From JBLHRE01 sp047625765 (lineage in GTDB: Bacteria > Bacteroidota > Bacteroidia > Flavobacteriales > JBLHRE01), in contig JBLHRE010000004.1 in NCBI GenBank assembly GCA_047625765.1, forward strand, positions 1 to 27,967: a stretch of DNA of 27,967 nt, written 5' to 3'. Of this stretch, positions 16,891 through 25,213 are shown piece after piece. A program made the translations under genes and the position numbers. The notes under the pieces are model-generated. The model ran no database searches. It was not told the DNA's origin and saw only the letters and a program-made list of their open reading frames with translations. How positions within the stretch are numbered: the first letter of the stretch is position 1; every line of letters starts with the position of its first letter.

Positions 16891-17589
16891 CTACTTAGTT
16901 CTAACCGTCCTTTGCTCAATTCTTTTCTCGTAAGCATCTCCTTGGTAAATGCGTTGCACGAAAATACCTGGGGTATGAATAAAGTTAGGGTCCAATTCTC
17001 CAGCAGGCACCAATTCTTCTACTTCGGCAACAGTTATTGTACCAGCCATCGCCATTAATGGATTGAAATTTCTTGCCGTTCCCTTAAAAATAAGGTTTCC
17101 AGCAGTATCACCTTTCCAAGCTTTTACCAATGCAAAATCAGCAGTTAAGGCAGCCTCTAGAATATGTGGTTTGCCGTTAAAATCGCGAACTTCTTTGCCT
17201 TCGGCTACTTCGGTTCCGTAACCTGCAGGAGTGAAAAATGCAGGAATTCCAGCTCCGCCAGCACGACAGCGTTCAGCTAAGCTTCCTTGCGGGATAAGAT
17301 CAACTTCCAATTCGCCACTTAACATCTGACGTTCGAATTCAGCATTTTCTCCTACATAAGAAGAAATCATTTTTTTGATCTGACGCTGTTGTAATAATAA
17401 GCCAAGGCCAAAATCATCTACTCCAGCATTGTTGGAGATACAGGTTAAGCCTTTTACTTTAGAGCGAACCAATGCGGCAATACTGTTTTCAGGAATTCCA
17501 CAAAGTCCAAATCCACCAACCATTAAGGTCATGTTATCTTCTAATCCTTGTAAAGCTTCATCTGCGTTTGCAACAACCTTTTGAATCAT
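16891..17589 (-). CDS. scoA: 3-oxoacid CoA-transferase, subunit A
   Basis: A 232-residue alpha subunit partner of ScoB. The family motif GGFGLCGIPENSI is near residues 25-37, followed by ISNNAGVDDFGLG, GSLAERCRAGGAGIPAFFTP and GTARNFNPLMAMAG. The two subunits activate acetoacetate for conversion to acetyl-CoA, or run in the reverse direction. The start is supported by a purine-rich AAAAAAAGGATA directly before ATG. It begins 10 bp after the stop of the PBP1A gene, so it is probably the fourth gene of the ricT-gldH-PBP-scoA-scoB unit. Confidence 0.95.
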   Translation of the reverse strand: MIQKVVANADEALQGLEDNMTLMVGGFGLCGIPENSIAALVRSKVKGLTCISNNAGVDDFGLGLLLQQRQIKKMISSYVGENAEFERQMLSGELEVDLIPQGSLAERCRAGGAGIPAFFTPAGYGTEVAEGKEVRDFNGKPHILEAALTADFALVKAWKGDTAGNLIFKGTARNFNPLMAMAGTITVAEVEELVPAGELDPNFIHTPGIFVQRIYQGDAYEKRIEQRTVRTK

Positions 17590-17599
17590 TATCCTTTTT

Positions 17600-19882
17600 T
17601 TAAAATTCTACTTCATCACCAAATCCAGAATTGTCTTCTGTACCTGATTCTATCGAGCCAATATCTTTTTTATCGCAATCCAGTTCTATACTCATTCCTT
17701 GTCTGGGAGGGCTAAAATCTTTTTTACTGATATTTAATGTTGGATCTGCATAGGCTAATTTCATGTACTCGGCCCAAATCGGTAGCGCCATATTTGCTCC
17801 CTGTCCTAAAGTAATTGTTCTAAAGTGAATACTTCGGTCTTCACATCCTACCCAAGCACCAGAAACCAAATTTGGAACAATACCAATAAACCAACCATCC
17901 GATTGATTTTGGGTAGTTCCCGTTTTTGCTGCAATCTGATTTTTGAAATTGTATCTAAAGCGTAAGCGTACTCCAGAACCACCAGGGGCAGTTACTCCCT
18001 GCATCAGATTAAGCATGGTATAGGCAACTTCGTTGCTCATTACCTCTCTGGTTTTGGGTTGGTATTGATACAATACAATACCGTTTTTGTCGGTAATACG
18101 TGTTACCATTTCTGGCTCAGTATATATTCCTTGATTCGCAAAGGTTGAATAGGCTCCTACCATTTCGAATACCGAAACATCTGGTGTTCCCAAACAAATA
18201 GACGGAACTGCAGGGATGTCAGAAATATCTAGTCCCATTTGCCCTGCAAGACGAACCACGGGCTTTGGACCTACTTGTTTCATTAACCTAGCGGTAACAG
18301 TATTTACCGAGTTTGCTAAGGCGCTTTTCAAAGTAAGCATTCCGCCATATTTATCTCCAGAATTTTTCGGGGTCCAATCTTCTGGTAATCCCCAAACTTC
18401 CTTTTCAAAAGTTACCTGTACATTAGGCATTTCGAAACAAGGAGAATACTTTTTTTGATCGATGGCAGTAGCATAAACAAATGGTTTAAAGGTAGATCCT
18501 ACTTGACGGCCTCCATCTTTTACGTGGTCGTATTTTAAATGCTTATGATTGATGCCACCAACCCAAGCTTTAACAAACCCCGTTTGTGGATCCATACTCA
18601 TAAAGCCTGTTTGTAATAATGCTTTATAGTGCCTCAAGGAGTCCAAAGGACTTAAGATTGTATCTTTATCTCCTTTCCACGAAAAAACACTCATTTCAAC
18701 AGGAGTATCAAATACTTTAACAATGTCACGTTCTTTAACATCGGCACGTTTCATTTTACGATAACGTTCGGATCTTTTAATAGCCCGGTTCATTAATCGT
18801 TGAATATCCGAAGACTCCATATCTTCTGAAAAGGGGGCATTCTTAACGCCTTTCCAATGCTCGATAAAGGTTTCTTGAAGTTGGCTTAAATGTGTCTCAA
18901 CCGCCTGCTCTGCATAGTGTTGTAATCGAGAGTCAATGGTGGTGTATATTACTAATCCATCTCTATACAAATTGTAAAAGGTGCTATCAGCCCTTGGATT
19001 TTTTTGGATCCATTTTGCCATGTATTTTCTAAGGTACTCTCTAAAATAAGGTGCTAAACCTTCGTTGTGATCGGCCTTTTGAAATTCTAATTTAATTGGC
19101 AATAGCGATAAAGAGTCTAGCTCTTCCGTAGTTAGATGACTATTACGTTTCATTTGACGAAAAACAGTGTTTCGTCTTTTTTGAGTTAGCTCGAGTCTTC
19201 TTCTTGGGTTGTATAGGGAAGGGTTTTTTGCCATACCTATTAACATTGCAGCTTGCTGAATATTAAGATCTTTTGGATTCGTATTGAAATAAATTTTGGC
19301 AGCAGATTGTATCCCAACAGCTAAATTCAAAAAATCGAATTTATTCAGATACATAGCTATCATCTCCTGTTTGGTGTAGCGCTGCTCGAGCTTTACAGAG
19401 ATAACCCATTCTTTAAATTTTTGACCAACCCTTTCGAATTTTGATTGAGGGGGATCAGAAAAAAGCATTTTTGCTAATTGCTGCGTTATCGTACTTCCTC
19501 CACCTTTGCTAGTGTTTAAGGTTAGAACGCCCCATACCACTCGAAACAAGGATTTAAGATCTATTCCAGAATGTTCAAAGTATCGTTCGTCTTCTGTAGA
19601 AACAAGGGCCTTAATTAAATGAGGCGAAAGATTCTCGAACTCGACATGGGTCCTGTTTTCTACAAAATATTTGCCCAACTCTTTACCGTCAGCAGATAGT
19701 ATCTGAGATGCCAAGTTTGATTTAGGGTTCTCTAATTCTGCTAAACTGGGTAAGGTTCCAAACCATCCCATGGCCGCAGAAAGAACGCATAATCCACCAA
19801 TTAAAATTGGCAAACAAACAAGCATCCAAAACCATTTGATGAACTTGGTGTTGTTAGGTTTTTGTACTTCTTTTTCAGTCAT
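17600..19882 (-). CDS. penicillin-binding protein 1A, bifunctional glycosyltransferase/transpeptidase
   Basis: A 760-residue class A PBP. One N-terminal membrane helix (about 15-40) anchors it in the inner membrane. The GT51 domain (about 60-240) has catalytic Glu97 in the EDERYFEHSG motif, then GGGSTITQQLAKMLF, EWVISVKLEQRYTKQEMIAM and the YLNKFDFLNLAVGIQSAAKIYF block. The transpeptidase domain has SxxK at Ser463 (STFKPF), SxN at 525-527 (SVN) and KTG at 653-655 (KTGTTQ). It polymerises glycan strands and cross-links peptides in the periplasm. The tail after about 725 is acidic. It starts 8 bp after gldH ends and is followed by scoA after 10 bp. Confidence 0.95.
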   Translation of the reverse strand: MTEKEVQKPNNTKFIKWFWMLVCLPILIGGLCVLSAAMGWFGTLPSLAELENPKSNLASQILSADGKELGKYFVENRTHVEFENLSPHLIKALVSTEDERYFEHSGIDLKSLFRVVWGVLTLNTSKGGGSTITQQLAKMLFSDPPQSKFERVGQKFKEWVISVKLEQRYTKQEMIAMYLNKFDFLNLAVGIQSAAKIYFNTNPKDLNIQQAAMLIGMAKNPSLYNPRRRLELTQKRRNTVFRQMKRNSHLTTEELDSLSLLPIKLEFQKADHNEGLAPYFREYLRKYMAKWIQKNPRADSTFYNLYRDGLVIYTTIDSRLQHYAEQAVETHLSQLQETFIEHWKGVKNAPFSEDMESSDIQRLMNRAIKRSERYRKMKRADVKERDIVKVFDTPVEMSVFSWKGDKDTILSPLDSLRHYKALLQTGFMSMDPQTGFVKAWVGGINHKHLKYDHVKDGGRQVGSTFKPFVYATAIDQKKYSPCFEMPNVQVTFEKEVWGLPEDWTPKNSGDKYGGMLTLKSALANSVNTVTARLMKQVGPKPVVRLAGQMGLDISDIPAVPSICLGTPDVSVFEMVGAYSTFANQGIYTEPEMVTRITDKNGIVLYQYQPKTREVMSNEVAYTMLNLMQGVTAPGGSGVRLRFRYNFKNQIAAKTGTTQNQSDGWFIGIVPNLVSGAWVGCEDRSIHFRTITLGQGANMALPIWAEYMKLAYADPTLNISKKDFSPPRQGMSIELDCDKKDIGSIESGTEDNSGFGDEVEF

Positions 19883-19890
19883 GCTTATTC

Positions 19891-20367
19891 TTATTGATGC
19901 AATGAAACTTCGAGGCCAACATCACTAATACCTTCTAAATTGTCTTCTCGCATACCTTGCTTTACCGAAAATTGATAGTTTCCTTTTAAAGGGAACTGCA
20001 ATCTTTCTTTAAATAAGAATCTATTGGACTTAGTATCACCCAAACCTGTTCCTAACCATTTGCCCTTGAGGTCTGCCAGGGGCAGGTTTAAGGTGTCTTT
20101 AGCTGTTCTGTTGTTGGGGAAGGTAATGGTGAAAAAGCTATAGAAATTGCTGTATGGATATTCGTTGTTGTTTCTAAGGTGTAAGTAGAAATTGTAAAAC
20201 GAAGTAGTATCGGTGACGTTAATAACAAAATCAGCAATACTATCCTTGTGCCAATTAGCTTCTGGAATAGTTTTGTACTGCTCGGAAAAAGGTTTGTCTC
20301 CACAACCGCATAGAACCAAAAGGCCTAAGATTAAAAAGGAAACTGTTTTATTCAGCTTTTGCACCAT
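19891..20367 (-). CDS. gldH: gliding motility lipoprotein GldH
   Basis: A 158-residue lipoprotein matching GldH, needed for gliding and linked to type IX secretion function in Flavobacteria. The lipobox is LCGC at Cys22. Then come the characteristic N-terminal YKTIPEANWHKDSIADF region, a jelly-roll-like middle (FYLHLRNNNEYPYSNFYSFF) and the GKWLGTGLGDTKSNRFLFKE segment. The reading frame stays open upstream to 20562, but that part is another frame of the preceding gene and no signal peptide would result. The ATG at 20367 gives a proper signal and overlaps the end of the PSP1-domain gene by 20 bp. Exact mechanism of GldH is not known. Confidence 0.9.
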   Translation of the reverse strand: MVQKLNKTVSFLILGLLVLCGCGDKPFSEQYKTIPEANWHKDSIADFVINVTDTTSFYNFYLHLRNNNEYPYSNFYSFFTITFPNNRTAKDTLNLPLADLKGKWLGTGLGDTKSNRFLFKERLQFPLKGNYQFSVKQGMREDNLEGISDVGLEVSLHQ

Positions 20368-21664
20368 TGTTATTCGGGTTTTTAGCCGCTGGTCTTGGCC
20401 CTTTTCGTTTGTTTCTATTTCTGTTATTGTTGTTTGATTTTGGTTTTTCTCCAACTTCACCATCTGCTTTTTGCATTTTTTTAGCTTCAGGACTGTTACC
20501 TGTTTTAGCTTTTGGTGCTGCAGAAGGTTTGTTGCTAGGCTTGCGCTTATTTTTATTACCACCTTTACCTTTTCTTTGACTATTGTCGAAACGTGTTAAG
20601 CTGTCTTGTCCTACAACATTTTCAAAATCAGGTAATTTCTCAACAGTAAGTACCTCAACAAATTCTTCTAAACTAGTGGGCTTTTCTTTGCGTTTATTGG
20701 CATCAACTATTTCAGTTACGCGATCTAAGCTCAGGCCTATCCATGCTCCTGGAGCACTTTCGTATGAATACCACATCAAACGTTTAAAGATGTCCATCTT
20801 TTGAAAAAAGGCGCGCCCTTTTTCTGTTTGTAAAGGTTTTTCTGTGTCTGGAAACTCTTTTAAAGCATCCATGTAAGTATCTAGCTCAAAGTTTAAACAA
20901 CATTTTAGCTTACCACACTGTCCGGCAAGTTTTTGCGGGTTTAAACTTAATTGCTGGTAACGAGCAGCAGAAGTACTTACCGATCTGAAATCAGACAGCC
21001 AAGTTGTACAGCAAAGCTCGCGACCACAAGAGCCAAAGCCACCAATTCTAGATGCTTCTTGACGCGCACCAATCTGGCGCATCTCAACACGAATTTTGAA
21101 TTCGTCAGCTAATTTTTTGATAAGTTCCCTGAAATCTACGCGTTCTTCTGCGGTATAGTAAAAGGTAGCCTTGGTAAGGTCACCTTGATACTCTACATCA
21201 GAAATTTTCATATTTAATTTCAAGTAGTCAGCAAATTCTCTTGCTTTACGCATGGTGTTCTCTTCTCGCGACTGAGCGTCTTTCCACTTGTCGATATCAT
21301 TTTGAGATCCTTTTCGGTATATTTTTTTGATTTCTGCATTGTCTGTAGCAATCTTCTTCTTGCGCATTTGCAAGCGTGTTAGTTCTCCAGCAATACTTAC
21401 TACGCCAATATCATGACCAGGACTACTTTCTACAGCAATCACATCACCTACGGCTAAACTTAAATTTTCGGTGTTTCTATAAAAATCTTTACGACCATTT
21501 TTGAAACGTATTTCAAAGCAATCAAACGGAGCTTGACCACTTGGAAGTTCCATATCAGATAACCAATCAAAGACACTTAATTTATTACATCCTCCTGCCC
21601 CACAAGAGCCATTACTCTTGCAGCCATTTGGGACACCACCATTCGAACAACTCCCACAACCCAT
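20348..21664 (-). CDS. ricT: PSP1-domain protein, RicT/YaaT-like
   Basis: A 438-residue protein of the PSP1/RicT family. The N-terminus is a Cys-rich, glycine-rich segment (Cys3, 6, 15, 21, 26) not present in the Bacillus protein. The PSP1 core (about 45-330) contains GDVIAVESSPGHDIGVVS, FYYTAEERVDFRELIK, IGGFGSCGRELCCTTWL and GQCGKLKCCLNFE, whose Cys residues are those implicated in Fe-S or metal binding in RicT complexes. A low-complexity basic tail rich in K, N, P and A follows from about residue 360. In Bacillus, RicT acts with RicA and RicF on RNA processing; the role in Bacteroidota is not established. It is the first gene of a unit with gldH overlapping its end. Confidence 0.85.
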   Translation of the reverse strand: MGCGSCSNGGVPNGCKSNGSCGAGGCNKLSVFDWLSDMELPSGQAPFDCFEIRFKNGRKDFYRNTENLSLAVGDVIAVESSPGHDIGVVSIAGELTRLQMRKKKIATDNAEIKKIYRKGSQNDIDKWKDAQSREENTMRKAREFADYLKLNMKISDVEYQGDLTKATFYYTAEERVDFRELIKKLADEFKIRVEMRQIGARQEASRIGGFGSCGRELCCTTWLSDFRSVSTSAARYQQLSLNPQKLAGQCGKLKCCLNFELDTYMDALKEFPDTEKPLQTEKGRAFFQKMDIFKRLMWYSYESAPGAWIGLSLDRVTEIVDANKRKEKPTSLEEFVEVLTVEKLPDFENVVGQDSLTRFDNSQRKGKGGNKNKRKPSNKPSAAPKAKTGNSPEAKKMQKADGEVGEKPKSNNNNRNRNKRKGPRPAAKNPNNNGAKAE

Positions 21665-21728
21665 TGGTATATATTATTTTCTATTAAAAAGAAATCATCT
21701 GTAAAATGCCTATTTCTTGGCATACTTG

Positions 21729-21736
21729 CAAATGTA
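21729..21736 (-). promoter_or_regulatory. candidate -7 box for the ricT-gldH-PBP-sco unit
   Basis: TACATTTG on the minus strand matches TAnnTTTG exactly, with an ATG in place of TTG 19 nt upstream. Transcription would begin near 21724, about 60 nt before the ricT start codon. Confidence 0.45.
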
Positions 21737-21801
21737 CATTTTATAGCCTTTGTAACATAATAAAATTAAGGTCTGCGGTGGGATTTAGAAAGGCTTGAAG
21801 C

Positions 21802-22941
21802 TTAGGCTTCTTCTTTGGCTCTAAGGAGACGAGTCATGTGGATTGAGAGATCTAAAAACACCAATTTTGGATTGGCATTTCTTTCGATATGATACTCGGC
21901 TTTACCCAACTCTTCCATGATTTTTATCACATTGGCATTGTTGACAAAAGGCGCGAATTTTTCTATTTTAAAGGATCCAATCGAGGCATCGGAATCGACC
22001 AAATCCAATGCCTGATAATTTTGCATTAAAGCTTGACGAAACAAGTTGCTGGCAAATTGAAAAAATTGTTTTTGACGCTCTCTTCCAATTTTTGCAATAT
22101 TTTCTGTCCAAGGCACCAAGGTCAATAAATCTGCTACAAAACATGCGCGAATCCAGTTTACAAATTCAGTTTGGTAAAAGGATTGACTACCCGTGGTAGA
22201 TACCAATTGCAATGCTTTTCGATAATCGCCATTTGCCAGTTTTGCTATTTGAGAGGCTTCAGCTTCGGGCTGCCCGTTTTGTACTAAAGCCCCCTTTATG
22301 GCATCTGTAGAAATAGGTTGTAATGTAATGATCTGGGTACGAGAAGCAATGGTCTGTAAAACCTGCTTTTCGTCCTTACTCACTAAGAGGAAAACAGTGC
22401 GTTCTGGTGGCTCTTCAATCGATTTAAGAAGCTTGTTCGAGGCATCTATATTCATCAATTCTGGCTCCCAAAGAATAATCACTCTATAGCCATTGCTGAA
22501 AGGTTTTAGCGATAATTTTTTGACAATATTGTCGCTTTCTTTTTTTAGGATTTTCGCCTGTTTGTTTCCAACATCCAAAAATTCGAGCCAATCGCTAAGA
22601 TTGCCATAAGCGTGCTTGCTCAAAAACGCTCTCCATTCAGTTAGGTAAACATCAGATACGGCTTCCTTTTTTTTGGAGGAATCCCCAATGGTAGGGAAAA
22701 CAAAAATCAAATCGGGATGTGCCAGTTTTTGGTATTGGATGCAGGAGGCACAAGTGCCGCATGAATCTTTCTCGCTAGGGTTTTCGCAATTTAAAAATTG
22801 ACCATAGGCAATTGCAAGGCTCAAGCTACCAAATCCAGGTTTGCCAACAATCAATTGGGCATGACTTGTCCTTCCGGATTGTACAGATTCTACCAGTTTT
22901 TCCTTGATGGGAGTGTTGCCTATAATGTCTTGAAAACGCAT
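21802..22941 (-). CDS. holB: DNA polymerase III delta-prime subunit
   Basis: A 379-residue AAA+ clamp-loader subunit. It opens with RFQDIIGN and SGRTSHAQLIVGKPGFGSLS, a Walker-A position without the GKT needed for ATP hydrolysis, as expected of delta-prime. The zinc ligands Cys52, Cys61, Cys64 and Cys67 are present (CGTCASC), as are LLKSIEEPPERTVFLLVS and the SRTQIITLQP arginine-finger segment. It loads the sliding clamp at replication forks. It diverges from pgk and its start codon lies only 4 nt after a perfect promoter -7 box. Confidence 0.93.
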   Translation of the reverse strand: MRFQDIIGNTPIKEKLVESVQSGRTSHAQLIVGKPGFGSLSLAIAYGQFLNCENPSEKDSCGTCASCIQYQKLAHPDLIFVFPTIGDSSKKKEAVSDVYLTEWRAFLSKHAYGNLSDWLEFLDVGNKQAKILKKESDNIVKKLSLKPFSNGYRVIILWEPELMNIDASNKLLKSIEEPPERTVFLLVSKDEKQVLQTIASRTQIITLQPISTDAIKGALVQNGQPEAEASQIAKLANGDYRKALQLVSTTGSQSFYQTEFVNWIRACFVADLLTLVPWTENIAKIGRERQKQFFQFASNLFRQALMQNYQALDLVDSDASIGSFKIEKFAPFVNNANVIKIMEELGKAEYHIERNANPKLVFLDLSIHMTRLLRAKEEA

Positions 22942-22945
22942 GGCT

Positions 22946-22974
22946 CAAAATTAGCTAAACTATTGGCTTGACAA
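22946..22974 (-). promoter_or_regulatory. holB promoter, probably giving a leaderless transcript
   Basis: On the minus strand TTG (22974-22972), 18 nt, then TAATTTTG (22953-22946), an exact TAnnTTTG box. Four bases (AGCC) separate the box from ATG. Since transcription starts a few nt after the -7 box, the RNA would start at or next to the start codon. Confidence 0.6.
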
Positions 22975-23014
22975 AGTTCTTAGTGTAGAGGATTAATGCA
23001 TGTTAGGAAAGACT

Positions 23015-23022
23015 TATTTTTG
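23015..23022 (+). promoter_or_regulatory. pgk promoter -7 box
   Basis: TATTTTTG matches TAnnTTTG exactly and is 24 nt before the ATG at 23047. It lies downstream of the alternative ATG at 22996, which would therefore not be transcribed. A clear TTG is absent; TTA at 22993-22995 lies 19 nt upstream. Confidence 0.6.
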
Positions 23023-23046
23023 TGCATTCGAAAAAAGATAAAGCAA

Positions 23047-24240
23047 ATGATTACCATAGACGATATTAACTTTGGAGGCAAGCGCGCATTGATACGTGTA
23101 GATTTTAATGTGCCATTAAATAGCCATAGAGAAATTGCAGACGATACTAGGATTATGGCGGCTTTGCCAACCATTAACAAAATTTTAGATGATGGTGGTT
23201 CTGTAATTTTAATGTCGCATTTAGGAAGGCCAAAGAATGGTCCAGAGGATCGATTTTCTCTTAAAAATGTGCAGAAGTACCTTTCTAAAAAATTGCACAT
23301 TGATGTAAAATTTGTGGATGATTGTATTGGTGCTAAAGTTGAAAAAGCAGCAAATGAATTGATGGCAGGAGAGGTTTTGATGCTGGAAAACTTGCGCTTT
23401 TATGCGCAAGAAACAGCCGGAACAGAAAGCTTTGCAGAAGAGCTTTCTAAGTTGGGAGATGTTTATGTAAATGATGCATTTGGTACAGCACATAGATCTC
23501 ACGCTTCGACTGCTGTAATTGCAAAATTCTTTCCAAATAGCAAATGTTTTGGCTATGTAATGGCCAATGAAATTGAAAATATTGATAAAGTGCTTAAGTC
23601 TGCCGAAAGACCCCTTACGGCTATTATGGGCGGGGCTAAGGTCTCTAGTAAAATCTCGATTATCGAAAGATTATTACCGTTGGTAGATAAGATTATTATT
23701 GGTGGGGGTATGAGCTATACGTTTGCGAAAGCACATGGAGGTAATATAGGAATGTCCTTGGTAGAAACGGACTATTTAGCAACGGCCTTGAATATCGAAA
23801 AATTAGCGAAAGAGCATAATGTTGAGTTGTTGATTCCGGTTGATTCTGTAAATGCTAATAAATTTGAGAATGAAGCGGAAACCAATTTAAGTGGTATTTC
23901 TGATGTTCCAGATGGCTTTATGGGCTTGGATATTGGAGCAAAGACAGAAGTGCTTTTCGCTGAAGCCATTAAATCATCTAAAACCATTCTTTGGAACGGT
24001 CCAATGGGTGTGTTCGAAATGGATAATTTTTCGTCTGGAACAAAAGCAATTGCTGATGCAGTGGTGGAAGCAACCAATAAGGGTGCTTTTTCGCTAGTGG
24101 GTGGAGGAGACTCTGTAGCAGCTGTAAAAAAATACGCATACGAAAACGAAGTAAGCTATGTTTCGACAGGAGGTGGGGCTATGTTAGAATATTTAGAAGG
24201 TGTTCAGTTGCCTGGAATTAAAGCGATATTGGAAGGCTAA
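23047..24240 (+). CDS. pgk: phosphoglycerate kinase
   Basis: A 397-residue glycolytic enzyme making ATP and 3-phosphoglycerate from 1,3-bisphosphoglycerate and ADP in the cytoplasm. Signature blocks in order are RALIRVDFNVPL, ILMSHLGRPKNGPEDRFSL, LMLENLRFYAQE, VNDAFGTAHRSHAS, MGGAKVSSKISIIE, ILWNGPMGVFEMDNFSSGT and the nucleotide-binding SLVGGGDSVAAVKK, ending TGGGAMLEYLEGVQLPGI. The start at 23047 (MITIDDINF) was chosen over an in-frame ATG at 22996 because the exact -7 promoter box lies between them and the extra 17 residues do not fit the family. Its last 23 bp overlap the convergent cvpA gene. Confidence 0.97.
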   Translation: MITIDDINFGGKRALIRVDFNVPLNSHREIADDTRIMAALPTINKILDDGGSVILMSHLGRPKNGPEDRFSLKNVQKYLSKKLHIDVKFVDDCIGAKVEKAANELMAGEVLMLENLRFYAQETAGTESFAEELSKLGDVYVNDAFGTAHRSHASTAVIAKFFPNSKCFGYVMANEIENIDKVLKSAERPLTAIMGGAKVSSKISIIERLLPLVDKIIIGGGMSYTFAKAHGGNIGMSLVETDYLATALNIEKLAKEHNVELLIPVDSVNANKFENEAETNLSGISDVPDGFMGLDIGAKTEVLFAEAIKSSKTILWNGPMGVFEMDNFSSGTKAIADAVVEATNKGAFSLVGGGDSVAAVKKYAYENEVSYVSTGGGAMLEYLEGVQLPGIKAILEG

Positions 24241-24763
24241 GCTCTTCTTTTGGAGTTACTTTTTCTACCCAATCGCCCCAGCCTTTGTCTTCGAATGTTG
24301 GAATTATTATAGATGCTATGGGACTAATAACATTCCAAAGCACCGAACTTTTGCGAACCTCTGGATCTATGATCTGGAGGTTTTTGTTTATTGGCGAAAG
24401 CCACATCATAATCACGCTCAAAATCAAACCAACTTTAAGAAAGCTAAATAAGGCTCCTGCAATTCTGTTTAACATGCCCAGAGCCACCACTTTTACAATG
24501 CTCGTTATTATTTTACCCAGTAATGAGATAGCAAAAACAATAGCTATAAATGTTATTGCAAAAGAGATAACGGGAAGATACTCTCCATCCATTTGAAATT
24601 TTGTAACCAACAAGTCTGAGGCATAAAAGGAAAAGTGCAATGCACCATATATCCCTAAAATTAATGCCAGTAAAGAGCAGATTTCTACAATTAGCCCTTT
24701 AGAGAAGCCTTTGTAAAGCGCCCAAAGTAGTGGAATGGCTATAATAACGTCTAAATAATTCAT
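24218..24763 (-). CDS. CvpA-family membrane protein
   Basis: A 181-residue inner-membrane protein of the CvpA (colicin V production) family. Four hydrophobic segments are visible: LDVIIAIPLLWALYKGFSKG with the conserved GFxKGLI motif, EICSLLALILGIYGALHFSF, VISFAITFIAIVFAISLLGK, and GALFSFLKVGLILSVIMMWL. The conserved LNRIAGALFSFLK motif before the last helix supports the call. The name is historical and does not imply bacteriocin production; the role in Bacteroidota is unknown. Its 3' end overlaps pgk by 23 bp, and it diverges from the small gene at 24810. Confidence 0.9.
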   Translation of the reverse strand: MNYLDVIIAIPLLWALYKGFSKGLIVEICSLLALILGIYGALHFSFYASDLLVTKFQMDGEYLPVISFAITFIAIVFAISLLGKIITSIVKVVALGMLNRIAGALFSFLKVGLILSVIMMWLSPINKNLQIIDPEVRKSSVLWNVISPIASIIIPTFEDKGWGDWVEKVTPKEELSLPISL

Positions 24764-24797
24764 TGGGATAAAAATAGAAATTAAAGGCTTATAAGAT

Positions 24798-24805
24798 TAT
24801 TTTTG
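24798..24805 (+). promoter_or_regulatory. candidate -7 box immediately before the 24810 gene
   Basis: TATTTTTG, an exact TAnnTTTG, is separated from ATG by four bases (CCTC), the same spacing as at holB. No TTG is found at the expected upstream distance, so the assignment is less sure. Confidence 0.4.
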
Positions 24806-24809
24806 CCTC

Positions 24810-25160
24810 ATGGAATTAGAAGAATTAAGAGAAAAGTGGAATCAAGTTGTTTTGTACACCACAAACAACTTTGGTGATGGAGAGGAAATGGACTTAGATT
24901 CCATTTTATTTCTGATAGGATTGAATGAATTGGGTCAAGGACATCAAAAATTAAAAAAAGAACAAAAGCTAGATGTGTTACACATTGCTATCTGTTCTCT
25001 TTTGTCCAAATTCGATTACTATAAATACTTAGGTCATGACGATGATGGGTGGCCACATTACGAATTAAATGAAAAACTTCCGCCATTAAAACCAGGCCAA
25101 CAAGCCATTTTAATGAAAGAAGCAATTGTTCTCTATTTTGAAGAGCTAGAGGTTTTGTAA
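24810..25160 (+). CDS. conserved hypothetical protein of Bacteroidota
   Basis: A 116-residue cytoplasmic protein with no signal peptide or membrane segment. Recognisable conserved-looking blocks are DSILFLIGLNELGQGHQKLK, KLDVLHIAICSLLSKFDYY, GHDDDGWPHYELNEKLPPL and KPGQQAILMKEAIVLYFEEL; it is mostly helical with an acidic middle. I recall relatives of this layout across Bacteroidota, but no function is known. It ends in TAA that is part of a perfect palindromic terminator. It sits between cvpA and pheS. Confidence 0.75.
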   Translation: MELEELREKWNQVVLYTTNNFGDGEEMDLDSILFLIGLNELGQGHQKLKKEQKLDVLHIAICSLLSKFDYYKYLGHDDDGWPHYELNEKLPPLKPGQQAILMKEAIVLYFEELEVL

Positions 25161-25199
25161 AATAGAAAGAGGGATGCACTGCATCCCTCTTTCTATTTT
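25159..25199. terminator. bidirectional terminator, perfect 20-bp palindrome
   Basis: AAAATAGAAAGAGGGATGCA (25159-25178) and its exact complement at 25180-25199 flank a single C. As RNA it folds into a 19-bp stem with a 3-nt loop. G/C-rich in the middle and A/T-rich at both ends, it suits termination of the convergent genes at 24810-25160 (whose stop codon it includes) and 25214-25561. Confidence 0.85.
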
Positions 25200-25213
25200 G
25201 GTTGGTTGCTTAT

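Noticed and set aside
20368..20562. Upstream extension of the gldH frame
   Set aside because: It is another frame of the ricT tail; using it would bury the lipoprotein signal at residue 66.
22996..23046. Upstream in-frame ATG extending Pgk by 17 residues
   Set aside because: The exact TATTTTTG promoter box lies at 23015-23022, after this ATG, and the extra residues do not fit the family N-terminus.
24218..24763. Colicin V export system suggested by the CvpA name
   Set aside because: No bacteriocin, immunity or export genes are nearby; CvpA homologues are widespread membrane proteins and the name is historical.
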